Shown in pieces: positions 23,020 through 34,954 of a stretch of 64,000 nucleotides of DNA. Source of the stretch: Nelumbo lutea (lineage: Eukaryota > Streptophyta > Magnoliopsida > Proteales > Nelumbonaceae); assembly GCA_022828595.1 (NCBI GenBank), contig JAKGHH010000004.1:49836922-49900921 (forward strand), written 5' to 3'. The translations under genes were made by a program, and so were the position numbers. The notes under the pieces were generated by a model that saw nothing but the letters and a program-made list of their open reading frames with translations, was not told the origin of the DNA and made no database searches. Position 1 is the first letter of the stretch; the number at the start of each line of letters is the position of its first letter.

Positions 23020-24381
23020 GTAGTTATCATTAATTCTAAATCGAATTTCAAAGTTCTTTAAAGTAGAATAGTTGAAAATAATGAATACTAGTTGATCATT
23101 CGGTTCCATCTGTTCACATGTGTTTATGTTTTTTTTAATCCAGAATGGCTAGTTTAATACTATATTCTATTTTGACGGTTGTGTCAATAGCTGTATGGTT
23201 TTCATTTCCAAAATAGATGAAATAAGGATTGTTTGTTGATCAATAGCAAAATAATCAAAATGGTAATAGATATCTAAATAAGTGGTGTTTGATTCTCTTG
23301 TGTTAGTTCATTCTTGTTTTGTATCACTTGCTAGTGTATTTGTAGTTAATTGAAGTAGTATTGTTCATGCTCGTGCTTGAACGGAATTCCCATGTGGGCC
23401 CTACCTATTGGACCTAGGAGAGGGGTGCCTAATCCCTTCCCTCTTCCTTCCGAGGCTTACCTAGACTAGTTTGGACCAGTGCATTGGGTTTTGGAGTCAC
23501 TAATAAAACAAAGCATTTTAAATCATTCTTGGAGGGTCCATCACCTCCATTTCCTTATTTGATGGGTGGCGACGCCATTTCCAACCTAAGTGGCAAGTGA
23601 GTTGTTTCTCCTGACGCTCACAACTGTGGTTGGACAAATTTCAGATCCATCTCCTTCCCTTTTCCCTATAAATAGAGGCCTAACTCGAACTTAGAGGGGG
23701 AGAGAGAAGAAGGAGAACAATTTCCCAACTTCTATGATACACCCATTCTACTTGAAATCCCGAAATCCCTAAAGCCAAGCTCAAGCCTCATTCCCTGTTT
23801 TTCAAACTTAACACCAAAAACGCTATGCCCAGCTCCGTGCCTTGCTCAAGTTTTGTTTGAAGTCCTTTTAGCTACTGGAAAGTTTGTTTCAAGGTCTTAC
23901 ACAAGAGGTAAGTCTCTCATTCCACCATCTTTCTACTTTTAGTTTAGTTTTAGATTGCTTAAACTCCAACAATCCTAGGAAACTCGCATTCCCAGCTTCC
24001 TCCAGATTGAGAAAAAGAGGTAGAGAGGCGAGCATCTTGGGGAAACTAAAACCTAAGACCCGATAACATCACCTCAAATCAATTTTTGGCGAAGTAGGAA
24101 ACATTTTCCCCAGATTTCAGGAGCTTTGAGTAATTCTGTTAATTCGTGCTTCATTGGAATTTGAGCTTGAATTACTCCCGTTGTGGGATGATATATTAGC
24201 TTGGAGAGAAGGGTGCCTAACACCTTCCCTCTCCCAATCTTTGGAACCCAAAACCTTTTGGTTTAGTGCATTTCCCATGGTCATTATCAAAGAGCTAAAG
24301 TTTAACTTTCAAGTCTGAAAATAAGGGCCCATTTCCTCTAAAAAATGGGTGGTGACTACATCTCATTGAGTCAGTGATGTA
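23020..24381 (+). mobile_element. Degenerate gypsy LTR-type sequence, continued
   Basis: It resumes the sequence broken at 12310. Two blocks of the type 'GGTGCCTAA(tc/ca)CCTTCCCTC' occur at about 23425 and 24208, each followed by a 'GGGTGG(c/t)GAC' motif (about 23573 and 24348). A TATA box (CCCTATAAATAGAGG) at about 23666 precedes a purine-rich leader. These are hallmarks of the 3' part of gypsy LTRs, as also seen at 36061-36269, so parts of two LTRs probably lie here. Confidence 0.5.
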
Positions 24382-25753
24382 TGCAGAAGCGTGTCGTTAA
24401 CCACTTTGGAACACCAATTTAGAGATTTATAAATTTTTTCAATCCTCACGTACCTTAAACAACATAGTACGTGGCAAAGAAGGGGTTGAACCCATAGGGA
24501 AGCGAGGGAAAATTATTATTTTCTCGTTCCAGACAAATAAAAAGAAAATGGAACTAGGGATTGCAGAAAATAAGAACATAGAATTTATTAATGCTGAAAT
24601 TAAAGGTTCAGAATTAAACAATACAACAATTAAAATTCAGAAATTAAAAGAATACTAAAATCAACAAAAAAATAAACAAAACTGATCCAAAACCGGACCT
24701 AGTGGGTAGCTGTAGATAGGCCGAACAGCTTGCAGGAATCCCTCCTGACAAGAACTGGGCGTCCTTCCCTTCTTCAGCCCTTGAACCCCTCGAGACACCT
24801 TAGCCTTGAACAGGACGAATTTGGATCTGCAAAACATACAAATGAACGGAAATTAAATATAAAAGGTTTCTAAAATAAAAATAACATAAAATAAAATAAA
24901 TAAAATAAAATGATGGTTGATCAAATCCAGTAGCGATAATTGCAAATTGGTTGAACTGCTTGCAGGATCCCCTCCTAACAAGAACTAGGCGCCATTCCCT
25001 TCTATAACCCTTGAACTCTTCAAGAAACTTTAGCCTTGTAAACTGGGTGAATTGACCAACCCCTTCTCTAGGGCCCTAGGGGTCCTTTTTATATATAAGG
25101 GTGGATAAAACTGAGATGAGAGAGAAAGAGGGGGCGACAACTAGGTTTTTGCAGAAATATGGACACTCTAGGGTTTAGAACGGAGGATTAGAATTGTTCT
25201 AAGGTGATCCTAAGGCTGAAAAGAAAAGGAGAGAGCACCCAATATTATATAGGGTTGAGATTTAATGGCTAAAGGTTGAATGGTGAATATTAGAAGATGG
25301 TGGCTCCCTAGGGTTAGAATGCTAAAAAGAGAGTGCCCTAAAGTGGATGGTGGAGATTAGAAGGGATGGAGGGTGAGGATTTAGCAGTTAGGGGCGGCTA
25401 GGGTTTGTTAAGGATGAAAAGAATGGGTGGAGAGGCGCCCTAGGGTTTTCTAAGGAGAGGGGAGTATGCTAATATAGTAGGAGGGGTGCTATTCTTGGTT
25501 TAGCAGATAAGAGGTGCCCTCCTGTGCTCAGTTTTTCACAAAAACACCCCCTCTCTCAGTTGGACTGTACATCAGCTTCCCAAAAACTACATTTCAACCT
25601 TGAAACTCCCCAGTTTTCCCCAATATTTGCACAGAGACCCTCAGATGTCACAATATTGAATTTAACTAGGAAAATGAGACATTTTGTTTATTCTAAGGCC
25701 GAAAATACCCATGAAATGATGCCCATAAGGCATCAAACTACAGATTTATCACA
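24382..25753 (-). mobile_element. 3' LTR of a minus-strand gypsy element
   Basis: On the minus strand the sequence starts TGTGATAAATCTG right after a G-run, has a TATATATAAAAAGG promoter element near 25090, and ends near CGACACGCTTCTGCA at 24382. Near that end it carries 'CCCTATGGGTTCAACCCC', a block like the one near the 3' end of the solo LTRs at 17807 and 56243. Boundaries are by inspection only and the partner LTR was not found. Confidence 0.6.
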
Positions 25754-25768
25754 CCCCCCCCCAACTTA
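25754..25768 (-). other. Polypurine tract
   Basis: The minus strand reads TTAAGTTGGGGGGGG immediately before the LTR start. This fixes the element's orientation and marks this as its 3' end. Confidence 0.65.
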
Positions 25769-26024
25769 ACCATTGTTAGTCCCTTAGCAATGCAACCTTA
25801 AAATTACATTAAGTAAAAAGATCATTCCAATTGCAAGATCATCCCCGACAAAGTTAGCCAATGATCCTGATTTCAGAATTCTCAAACTTTGTATAGATCA
25901 ATGTAGACACCCCATTTTAGTGCTCTTCAGTCTTTCTGAACACTTTGAGCTTCAAGCATGCTTCAACTAACATCGTAGTCGACTTGGGGGTATTTTTGAA
26001 ATTTTACAAAAGTTGGGGCCTCAA

Positions 26025-26790
26025 GGATCCAAGACCATAGGTACGTAGAGACTAAAAACCTAAACCCAATGACACCAAGACACCCAAATCCAACATCGTT
26101 TACCCCTTCATCCTGAAACCCTAAGTCGAAATTGATTATGATCGTCTGATCGGAATCATTTTAATCCTAATCCTCATTTCACATCAAATCCAAGATCCAA
26201 AACCATAGGTACATAGAGCCTAAAAATACGAATCCAATGACACCAAGATCGCCCAAGTCCAACACCGTTTATTGCATCATCCTAACACTCGAAGTCGGAA
26301 CCGATTTCGATCATCCGATCGGAGTCATTTTGATCCTAATCTTCATTTCAAATTAAATCCAAAATCCGATATCATAGGTATGTAAAGCCCAAAAATCCAA
26401 ATCCAACAACACCAAGATCACCCAAATCCGACACCGTTTACTCTATCATCCTAAGACCCAAAGCCAAAACCAATTCCGATCGTCCGATTGGAGTCATTTT
26501 GATCATAATCCTCATTTAACATCAAATCCAAAACTAAGATCATAAGTATGTAAAGCCTTAAAAACCAAATCCAACAACACCAAGATCACCCAAATCCGAC
26601 ATCACTACCCCTTCATCTCAAGACCTAAAGCCAAAACCGATTCAGATCATCCGATCGGGACCATCTCTGATCCTAAATCCTAACCCCAGAAAATCTGAAA
26701 TCCAACCCTGTAGATGGATAGATCTCAAAATTCCAAGTCCAATGGTACTAAGATCGTCCAATTCCGACACCGTTAGCCCCTCAATTACAA
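26025..26790 (-). repeat. Satellite-like 169-bp tandem array in a gypsy 3' UTR
   Basis: Equivalent positions of the motif 'CCGATCGGAGTCATTTTGATC' fall at 26143, 26312, 26481 and 26648, so the period is 167-169 bp over about 4.5 copies. Each unit also has 'CC.AA.CC.ATAGGTA.GTA.AG' and 'ACACCAAGATC.CCCAA.TCC'. The array lies about 260 bases upstream (in minus sense) of the polypurine tract and LTR. Tandem arrays in that place are known for Tat/Ogre-type elements. Confidence 0.85.
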
Positions 26791-27199
26791 ATAAAATTAA
26801 AAAAAAAAATCTCCATTCAAAATATTTGAATCACAAATACATGGTATATTCAATCCTTTTGCCGATTGATGTTGAAGTTAGTAACCTTCAGGTTCTTGGA
26901 GAAAGAGAAGCCAAAATCCATTTAAGAAGCTGTAGGTTGAATGAAGTCCAAGAAATGAACTAGCCTTCCATTATGGCTGGCCTATGAATTGGATAATAAT
27001 CCTTTAGTTGGAAATGCATCCTATACCAGCAAGACATAGCTACTCTCTTAATCTTTGATTCTCAACGTTTGATGCTCATATTCATTGACCTCGTGCAAAT
27101 TTACTGGTTTGACTGGTATAGATCTTGCATGTAAGATATTGATATGTTTTCTTTTCTCCTTGAACTCACTTTTTTGATATCTGATCTTTCTCTTTTTCT
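26791..27199. other. Spacer between the gypsy end and gene fragments
   Basis: No feature recognised, apart from T-rich sequence before 27206 that could act as an intron 3' end. Confidence 0.35.
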
Positions 27200-27206
27200 C
27201 TTTTAC

Positions 27207-27350
27207 AGCATATATGCTGAGTTAAGTACATCTGCCAAGGAGGATAACCCACAACCTACAGTTGAGAAGTTCCTAAGTCTCCATGCAAGCTTGAACAGGG
27301 CTCGTCTTGTGGCTGATTCCCTATCAAATTTTCGGTGTCAATACCAGTAA
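27207..27350 (+). pseudogene. DUF936-like exon fragment
   Basis: After a clear splice acceptor (CTCTTTTACAG) the frame reads '[19 protein letters not shown]', then '[20 protein letters not shown]', and stops. I recall '[24 protein letters not shown]' as a conserved C-terminal part of plant DUF936 proteins, whose function is unknown. Only this exon is seen. It is the one captured fragment on the plus strand. Confidence 0.5.
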
Positions 27351-27524
27351 CCCAGATAAGATTTTATGCCCTGTAGGATTGCTGATTGTTCTGCACACAA
27401 AAGGTGAAAGAAAATTTTCAGTAACTTAACCGTATATCATGTCAGGAGCACAATGAACATTGTCATTAGATTCATTACTAAGACCAGAAGAAAAGAAACT
27501 CAGGAATTAAATTGTCCAACCAAC

Positions 27525-27985
27525 CTTGTAATGTGTGCGTAGAACCAATCTTTTCGGCAGTCACTAACACCTACAATATAAGCTAGATCCTGGTAGGGAT
27601 ACATAAGCCCATACTTCTCCCACAACCCATATTGCCTAAACCTACATATACATGCATTTAGAAAGAAGAATCAACAACTATAAGAAACAATGCTTAGAAT
27701 TAACACTTATTTGATTTTGGTTTTGTAATTAATGGAAATGGGAACTAAAAGAACTGGGTTTCTTATCTTTTTGTTGCCGAGATAAAGTTATTATGGTAAT
27801 CTGGTAGCAAAATAGATACCTGTCCTGATTTATGTAGAGTGGGTTGAAATAGCGGGAGTCAAGATCTGGGATGAAGAACTCAGCAGCTGAATGGTCAGGA
27901 AAACCATTCTCCCACAAGGTTGGGGCATCTCTCGGAGGCTCATTTACAAGAGTGCCCAGATCAGCATATCCTCCTAGATTCATTA
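27525..27985 (-). pseudogene. Rhamnogalacturonan lyase (PL4) fragment, two exons
   Basis: Exon 1 (about 27985-27820) reads 'LGTLVNEPPRDAPTLWENG', then 'FPDHSAAEFFIPDLDSRYFN' and 'PLYINQD'. A GTATCT donor follows. Exon 2 (27641-27525) begins after TATATGTAG and continues in phase as 'RFRQYGLWEKYGLMYPYQD', then 'LAYIVGVSDCRKDWFYAHITR', ending at a GTTGGT donor. These blocks are characteristic of plant PL4 enzymes, which cleave pectic rhamnogalacturonan I in the cell wall. Usual lengths are about 600-700 residues; only about 90 remain here. Both splice sites are intact, so it was copied as genomic DNA. Confidence 0.85.
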
Positions 27986-28246
27986 AACAATAAACATTTA
28001 TTGCCCATAAACATCAAAAGGTTATCCAAAGTATAGATGCATGACTCTAATGGCTTGATCTTAATTAATTAAGTGCAAAAATGATACTTCTTTTCAATTT
28101 TTGGAATACCTTGGAATACCTTAGCCTTCCATTATGCTACAAATAATAAATATTTACCTTCATGTTTTGATTCATTTTTTAATGCACTAATTTTCCAGTA
28201 AATTCCATCTTGTCTAGACAAAAGAATAATGTTAAAGATTAGACAG

Positions 28247-28592
28247 TTACAAAATGGTAGCATTTGGGTAACATATTCCTAATTCTTGCCTTCCCCTTTC
28301 ACCCAAAATGCTTATTTCAACCACTGGGGATGGGGAAGAAGATAAGTCGCACTCCACCCCTTTCCATCTACAACAATCATCTCCATTATCCCCCACAGTT
28401 ATACATTTTGGAGGACGCATCTGGATGAAGATTGAATACTGAGTCTCTGAGTTGTAAAAGAGCCACCCTTTCCTTCTCCACACAGTAGTGATACCCTTCT
28501 TGGGCTTGGCATCCACCAAATTGCAAGTAAGAGAGAAGAAGAAGAAGGCAGCTAAAATAATAATACAATAAGGACACCTCCACCACCATCAT
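28247..28592 (-). pseudogene. LRR receptor-like protein, N-terminal fragment with signal peptide
   Basis: The start at 28592 gives a hydrophobic signal peptide ('SLLYYYFSCLLLLLSYL'), then the LRRNT cap 'CVEKERVALLQLRDSVF' and 'DDCCRWKGVECDLSSS'. This Cys-Glu-Arg-ALL...CC.W.G..C pattern is typical of Cf-9/RLP-type and related LRR receptors at the plasma membrane. A run of five G at about 28388-28392 marks a one-base frameshift between 'SKMYNCGG' and 'GDNGDDCC'. The LRR repeats that should follow are missing and the sequence becomes unrelated after 'ISILGE'. Confidence 0.8.
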
Positions 28593-28880
28593 CTTCTCAC
28601 ATCAACACCAAGCACACCTCATCTCCACAATTCTCTGTTTGCTGCTATATATTTGGTTAATATAAATAGTAGCCTAAAGCCTGCCTTAAAAAGTAGGGAA
28701 TTATTAGCTTAGTTAAGAGAGAGAAGAAAAAAAGACTCCCCTCCTTCAGTATGCTCTGACCCACAGTTTGCTGAATCATGTGGTGCTAAATGACTTCTGG
28801 CAACCATATCAATAATTCTAAAGTCTTCACACACATGGAAGTGAAGGATTAGGAATACTCTACATGGAAAGAAATCATAC

Positions 28881-29006
28881 CTGTGCAGTGGTTATAGGCA
28901 CCAATCCAGGATGATCATCCAAATAATGCCTGTCTTCATGAAGATCTGATAATCCATTATATAGTATAAGTCCATAGAAGACATAGGATAACAACATAAG
29001 TTTATC
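28881..29006 (-). pseudogene. Unidentified 42-codon exon with intact splice sites
   Basis: On the minus strand, acceptor GTGCTGTGTAG is followed by exactly 126 open bases and a GTATGA donor. The translation starts 'DKLMLLSYVFYGLILYNGLS' and ends 'HPGLVPITTAQ'. The first half is hydrophobic (a possible membrane segment) and the second is acidic/His-rich. I do not recognise the protein. Phase-0 boundaries and no stops make a real captured exon likely. Confidence 0.45.
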
Positions 29007-29012
29007 CTACAC

Positions 29013-32000
29013 AGCACAGTGAGAAACAAGGGAAACGTATTCAACACAGTACTTAACATATAAACATCATATAAGCTTCAGGATCTTATGTTCTACTACT
29101 ACTATTTTCCAGCATGATATACCATAGCTTCACCACTAGTGGTTTCTTATACCATCCACCCAAAGATGCTATACCCAGTTGCCTTGTTCAGTTACACAAA
29201 AGAACGGCATACTGCATACATTGGACAACCCTTATGTTGCTCCTGCAGATATAGCCTAAAAGGAATTTACAATGCCAAAACTGTTTTTTGATGTTGACTG
29301 GTTGCAAGTTTGTTCAGATCAGGCTAAATGAGTCTGGTATAGCAATACAATTGACTGAGGATTTGCTGATTTTTTATATGAAACACTGAGTAACAAATTT
29401 TTCAATAATACAGTTATAGCATTTTACTCCTCTGTAAGCAATTTGCTTTACAAAATTTCCTATTGGAAGTACTTCCAGTCCAAATTATCCCCTATAATAT
29501 TCAGGCATTGGTTTGTGACTTTTCCATCACTATAATGAGATGATAAGACTAAATCTCTTGGAGAAAGACATTCAAATAGTTATAAACTTCTAACTTTGCA
29601 CTTGTACACAAGGCTTGGCTATAAGATGCACATACTTGACATGCAACGTTCCAGAACTGGAACTAAGCCACGAGACTATACCTCGGAGAGACAAACACTT
29701 ATGCTAATTCTTTAGGTGCACAGAAAGGTCAGCAATAAGGTGTTGCAAATGTGGTGAATATCTAGTTTCTTTTTTTTTTTTTTTTGATAAATAAGAAATC
29801 TAGTTGTTATGGCCTCCTTATGCAGTGTAGTGACTAGTTGGTGCTTTCAGTGCTAACTAGTCAACCACAAAATAATGTTCAGTCTCACTGCTCAAATATA
29901 TAAACATATTTAATAATGAAATCTCATAAATAATTTAATAAAGACTGCAGGCATTCAATAAAAAATATGATATAGAGCATTAACAATCTATTGATCAAAA
30001 TCTCAGTAGGGAGAAATAGTATTTGTTCCTGATATGATTCCCTCATTCCCTTGTAAATGACAACTCCATACCAGCAAACTATTGATCAGAATAAGACCTA
30101 AAATAGCTACTTGACTGTTCCTGTTTTTACTTTGTGCATTCATTTTTTTGTCAACTAAGTAAACTAATCATTAGTTAACCAAATAAAAAATACTTAGTTG
30201 TCCTAGGAGACCACATCATGGGTATTGGCTGGTTACCGATGCAGTTGGTATGTTCTACAATTGAGTAATTGCTAGACTAGGTGTTAACTAGTCAGTGCTT
30301 TGATAACATTGCATGGGATCGGAAAATTATAATGTAGGACACCACATTGTTGTTATAATTCATTTAGTATGGCCCAACCCAAAGTTGAAAAGATCTTGTC
30401 CAGATATCACAAGTTTACAACATGATTTCTTGACATGATAGTTTACATCAAGACCAACTACCTAGAAAGGATAAACCTCTAGGCCTAGGTACTTTCCTTT
30501 CTAATAACCAAAGTATTGTTATGGTAAACCAACACAACCTAAACCAAAGCTGAAAAGATCTTGTCAAGACATCACAAACATGATTTAATGATTTCTTAAC
30601 CTGCCAATTCATATCAAGACTAGATGTCTAACAAAAAGGCCAAACTTGCAAAGTAAAGATCTTTTGCTTTCTACTACAAAATTGAGAAAATTAATTTCCA
30701 AAAAATAAATTAGGTTACAATCGAAGCACTGTAAAGTTTACTTTCAATCCCATAAAAAAAAAAAGTGATACTAGATCCCCCCAATACAACAAGATATGGA
30801 AATGACAAGACCTAATGGATAGGTTTGTTAACCCCGTTCAAGCACTCCTTTTGTTCTAGTAGCAGGTTTACAGGAAAAGTCATAAACCAACGTTGACTGG
30901 GTTGCCTAAAGGTTAGGCCCGAGCCTAGCACAAAAAACATAAGAGCCCAAACTTTTGGGGCCAGGCCCAGCCCAAGGACTGAAAATCCAAGCCTAACCCA
31001 TGTAAAATTGTGGGTTGGGTCAGTCTGGGCTTGGGTTGGGCCTGTTCAAGTTGCACACCCCTAGTCCTAACTATATGGGGTTGTCTACATGAATTCTATT
31101 TCGCCAATTCAGAAACAGTTACAGAAAACCAAGGGAAATAATAAATCCAATGTCATCCTATGCATAAAGGAAATTGAAGATGCCTGAGTGGCCCACCTTT
31201 CCCCCTTTGTGGTGGGCATACGTAAGTCATTAGCTTTTGGGATGACTCTAATCCTCCACCTTACCGAAGGTTATGCTAGCTAATATGAGGTAGACTTTTG
31301 ATAACATGGTAACCCAGCTCTAAGCAATGGCAGTGAAAAGGATATACTGCCATTAGCTTCAGATGTATGGCTGCAATGATTAGTAGATCTTGAGTCTAAT
31401 ACAGATGGTTGTAGAATACAAAAATCTGAAAAAAAAATATATGGGTAACTATTCTCTTCAATAGTGATTCTTTCCATTAATCCCTAGATCAAAGAAAAGA
31501 GGTTTAATCCAACAAGCCTCTAGAACCTGGGTAATCTTTTCAAGAGACTGAACTAAAATTGGAACAACTATATCTAGTAGAAAGGAAAAGGGAAAAAAGA
31601 ACTGATGCATCACTAAATTGCTCTAATGATCAGCGTACCAACAATACTTCTATACCAAGGTTCCCTGATTATAAACATTCTGGCATGGAATCATTTTTTT
31701 CTTTGAATCCTAATTCTGAACATATTTGAATTCCTACAAAGCTGGAATGTTCTAATATGTATAAAAATGAAAAGAAGAATAATGCCGATTTCTATGTCCT
31801 ATCCATTCTGATTCCTAATGGAAAATTTCTGTTCAACCTCATTTTTGCAAGGTTTATTAGGTGTCATTGCATTTATTTAACTGTAAAGAATGATATGGAT
31901 CATGGTGTTAATAATAATGAACAATAGTTGAGATCTAGCCAATTTGTGAAGATTTCAAGTGACAACTCAACAATTTTAAGTTCCAATTCATTATAGCAAA

Positions 32001-32966
32001 CTCAATCCTTGCCATGCTGATTAAGAAATAACAAGAAACTGTAGAAGACACAAAGAGCAATCAAGTATAGCAAATAGCCATCTCTTGCGCAGACAGAGTT
32101 GTGCTTACCACTAAGGCTAGTTCTATCTAAAAGGGGATTATTTGTGACAGTCCATCAACAACTTAATAAGACTAGAAAACTTGAAAATGAATCTAGTAAG
32201 CAAGGGAGCATGACTAGTTCCAAACCCACCCAAAGTCGAGGATGATCATTAATTTTACAAGGAAAGATGGCTGATCTATGATTCCTAGATACTAAAACCA
32301 ACAAAGATATGAGAAACAGGGAAATGACTCTTCATTTCCTAAATCCAGATATCCATTTTATATGTTTCCCAAACCAAAAAGGAGATTTTTGTACTTAATC
32401 AACTATTAGACTGTGTTTCAAACTTTGAATCATAGTAATCAACTATTGTTTGACTCAAACTTCCTCAATAAACAGAAAAGTAACACTAAGACTTCTTGCT
32501 TTCTATCTGCTTTCTAATCTAGTAACTAGGTTTCAGCCTATTGTAACCACACAAAAACTTCAACGATATTCTGATTTAACCACCTAGGTTCCCTATTTCC
32601 ACTAATCCAGGCACCACTAACTTCAGTCTCATTTAAGAGAGTCAATGTTGCATGGATTCTCTTAAATGATTGAAGTGTCCATAGAGGACATGTGTCAGAC
32701 TCAGACACTCCATGGATTCTTGAAGAAAATTTCTATGTGACATTTTCTTTTTCTCCTTATTTGACATAGATTAACAGTTAATTTATACAATGAATGTCAT
32801 TTTTCCTACAGGAATGTCAGCAAGTCCTTGTTTCTCTGTCTTGCCTTGTCAGATTGCCGAGCATGCATGGATTCTGATTCTTGTGTCCATGTCCATGTAA
32901 CAAAGGTCAAAACCAATAACTATAAGACCCAGAAACCTACCCTGCAATCAAAAAAATTTGCTCCTT
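29013..32966. other. Long non-coding stretch
   Basis: No recognisable exon was found on either strand. A T-run lies at about 29768-29785, and a GC-rich 'GGCCCGAGCC'/'CACACCCCTAG' fragment at about 30895-31070 resembles one end of a MITE. The rest looks like unconstrained intergenic or intronic DNA between captured fragments. Confidence 0.4.
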
Positions 32967-33108
32967 CCAGGAAGTACATACTTCCACTTTTTTTACAATG
33001 GATGTTAAAGCAATGTGTCCTTGTTTTCCGAAAAATTTTGAATGTTGTATGACAGTATGAGGTGGCTTTAACATCCACCGTGAAAAAGCTAAGTACCTAC
33101 TTCCGGGA
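32967..33108. mobile_element. Foldback (MITE-like) element
   Basis: The left arm 'GGAAGTACATACTTCC...GGATGTTAAAGC' (32969-33011) pairs with the reverse complement of the right arm 'GGAAGTAGGTACTTAGC...GGATGTTAAAGC' (about 33064-33106). The arms are about 44 bases around a 50-base loop. It lies just downstream (minus sense) of the PRP40A fragment. No target duplication identified. Confidence 0.5.
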
Positions 33109-33200
33109 AAAAGTGAAGAAAAGCTCCTCTATCTAACAACATCTAAGTGCTTAGGCATAAATCACATAAAATCAACAAGATACTCACTACAAAGGTTTAC

Positions 33201-34640
33201 CTCATTAAATGCTTGCTTCCATTCTCCAAGTGTTTACAGAGCACCATATCTCTTGTCATTGATTATTACCCTCATGGGCTGGAATTTTCCTTACAAATAT
33301 CAATATCAAGCACTAGTGTAGAATCCACAAAGGTTGAGAATACCTTCATGCATTTCAGCTTACCTGCTCCCATGTCCAGTCGGATTCAACATTTGCTGAC
33401 TCCAAAAGTGCTTTGAAAGCAGTTTTTGCTTCCTGAAAGATATGAAATGCATGCCATAAGTTCAGTGTTTACACAACAAATAAGACATGAAAAGCAACTT
33501 CTAAGGCATAGCAGCTTATTAGCATAAACCAAGGGTTCATCATCAATTGTTTTCTCCTCTGAAGTATTAATATTGATTTTGCCTGCAACAGCCATGCCCT
33601 TTTTTTCTTCCTAAAAAGCATAAACAACATCAACTTTTCAACAAAAATACAAAATAATGTAAAAAAAGAAGCATAGCTGCACAACAGAGAGTGGCACATT
33701 CTGTTGTGACATCTTGAGTAGAAGCTCCATCTACAGAAGTTGTAACATCTTGATTAGGCACATTCTCAATATGAGTCCTGCAAATTGGACAGGCAAAGGG
33801 AAGCAATAAAAAAATTACCAGCATGATAGAACCACAAGCAACTCAACAATGTCTTAAGAGCTGCAAAATATGCATACATTGTTGTGTAGTTGTGTTGACC
33901 AATGTAGCAGCAACAACTGCTGCAGTAGAATGAACACCTGCTGCACTTCTTGTTACAGCACAAAGTACAGCAGGAACAACTTGTGACCTAGAAGCCACCA
34001 TAGGGAGTGGATAAACAGCAGCTACAACAGGTGCCACTGGAACTGGGCTTGATGCCAAATCGGGTATAAGAGTAGATGGGGTAGAGCTAACAGAATTAGC
34101 TGAAACAGATTGTGGCTCAACTGAAGAGACAGTGACAGAAACTGAGGTGTGAGAGGCCATGGTAGTCTCAGGCTAAATACTCTGACTAGCTGCTTTTTCT
34201 GCCTATTCACGGGCCAACTGAATAATAGCATGTGTGGCAACGTTGGAAAATGCAATAGAAACAAATAAAATTTGAAACAAAAAGAAAGAGAATTTCTCAA
34301 TGAGTTGTATTAAGACACCTTCAATTCCTCAGGCATCATCCATTTGGATTGCTTGGTAACCTTATTATAGTAATACCCACAACAACCTCAATGTTTATAT
34401 TGCAATCATTTGAAAATCAATTAAACAAAACTGAAGTCAAACCACATTAATATTTCGATGAGTGAAAATTAAGAACTCAGAAAATCAAAAGTTATCACTT
34501 ACTTCCTCCCTTTTGGATTTGTAAATTCCTTCCAAACAGTTGATGCATCTGCCCTCTGAGCCCTAGGTATTGCCCCAGTTCGAGTTCTTATGTTACTTGC
34601 TTCCCCATTGGGATCAACTCCAGATGATGATAAGCAATGG
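33201..34640 (-). pseudogene. PRP40A (pre-mRNA-processing protein 40) fragment, seven exons
   Basis: Exons in minus order are as follows. About 34640-34503 ends 'RADASTVWKEFTNPKGRK'. 34371-34319 reads 'YYNKVTKQSKWMMPEELK', a WW domain. 34217 to about 33880 is the Ser/Val/Pro-rich linker ('VSVTVSSVEPQSVS', 'SSPVPVAPVVAAVYP'). About 33782-33690 reads 'NQDVTTSVDGASTQDV'. 33610 to about 33515 reads 'GMAVAGKININTSEEKTIDD'. 33432-33364 reads '[19 protein letters not shown]'. 33278-33201 reads 'MRVIINDKRYGAL', stop, 'TLGEWKQAFNE'. The last two are the first FF domain. PRP40 bridges U1 snRNP and the branch point through WW and FF domains. Nonsense codons replace Gln twice in the linker exon and Lys once in the last exon, and one acceptor and one donor are lost. 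The first WW domain and the remaining FF domains are missing. Confidence 0.9.
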
Positions 34641-34954
34641 CTTTGAGACATGGAGTTAATATTTGGTTTAGAGTTGTCAGAGACTCAAAATTTCCAGATA
34701 GACAAGAGAATAAATAACAGAAGGCAACATGAATAAAATATATAACAAAAGGACGCATTAATCTGACGGAGAGCGGTCGCTGCCTCTACCATCCATTCTA
34801 AGTTCCAGTTGTTTGGCTTCTAAATCTGGATATGCAGACACGTCGAAAAATTAACTCGACGAGTGGTATTCGTTCGTATTCTACATCCTTGCTTAGGTTA
34901 CGTGTTTCGTCTGTTCATCGGGTTCGCTAAACAGGTGATCCGAAACTCATGAGA

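Noticed and set aside
33843..34300. Two overlapping minus-strand frames in the PRP40A linker
   Set aside because: Only the Ser/Val/Pro-rich frame matches PRP40A. The 92-codon Leu/Phe-rich frame at 34022-34300 is a shadow.
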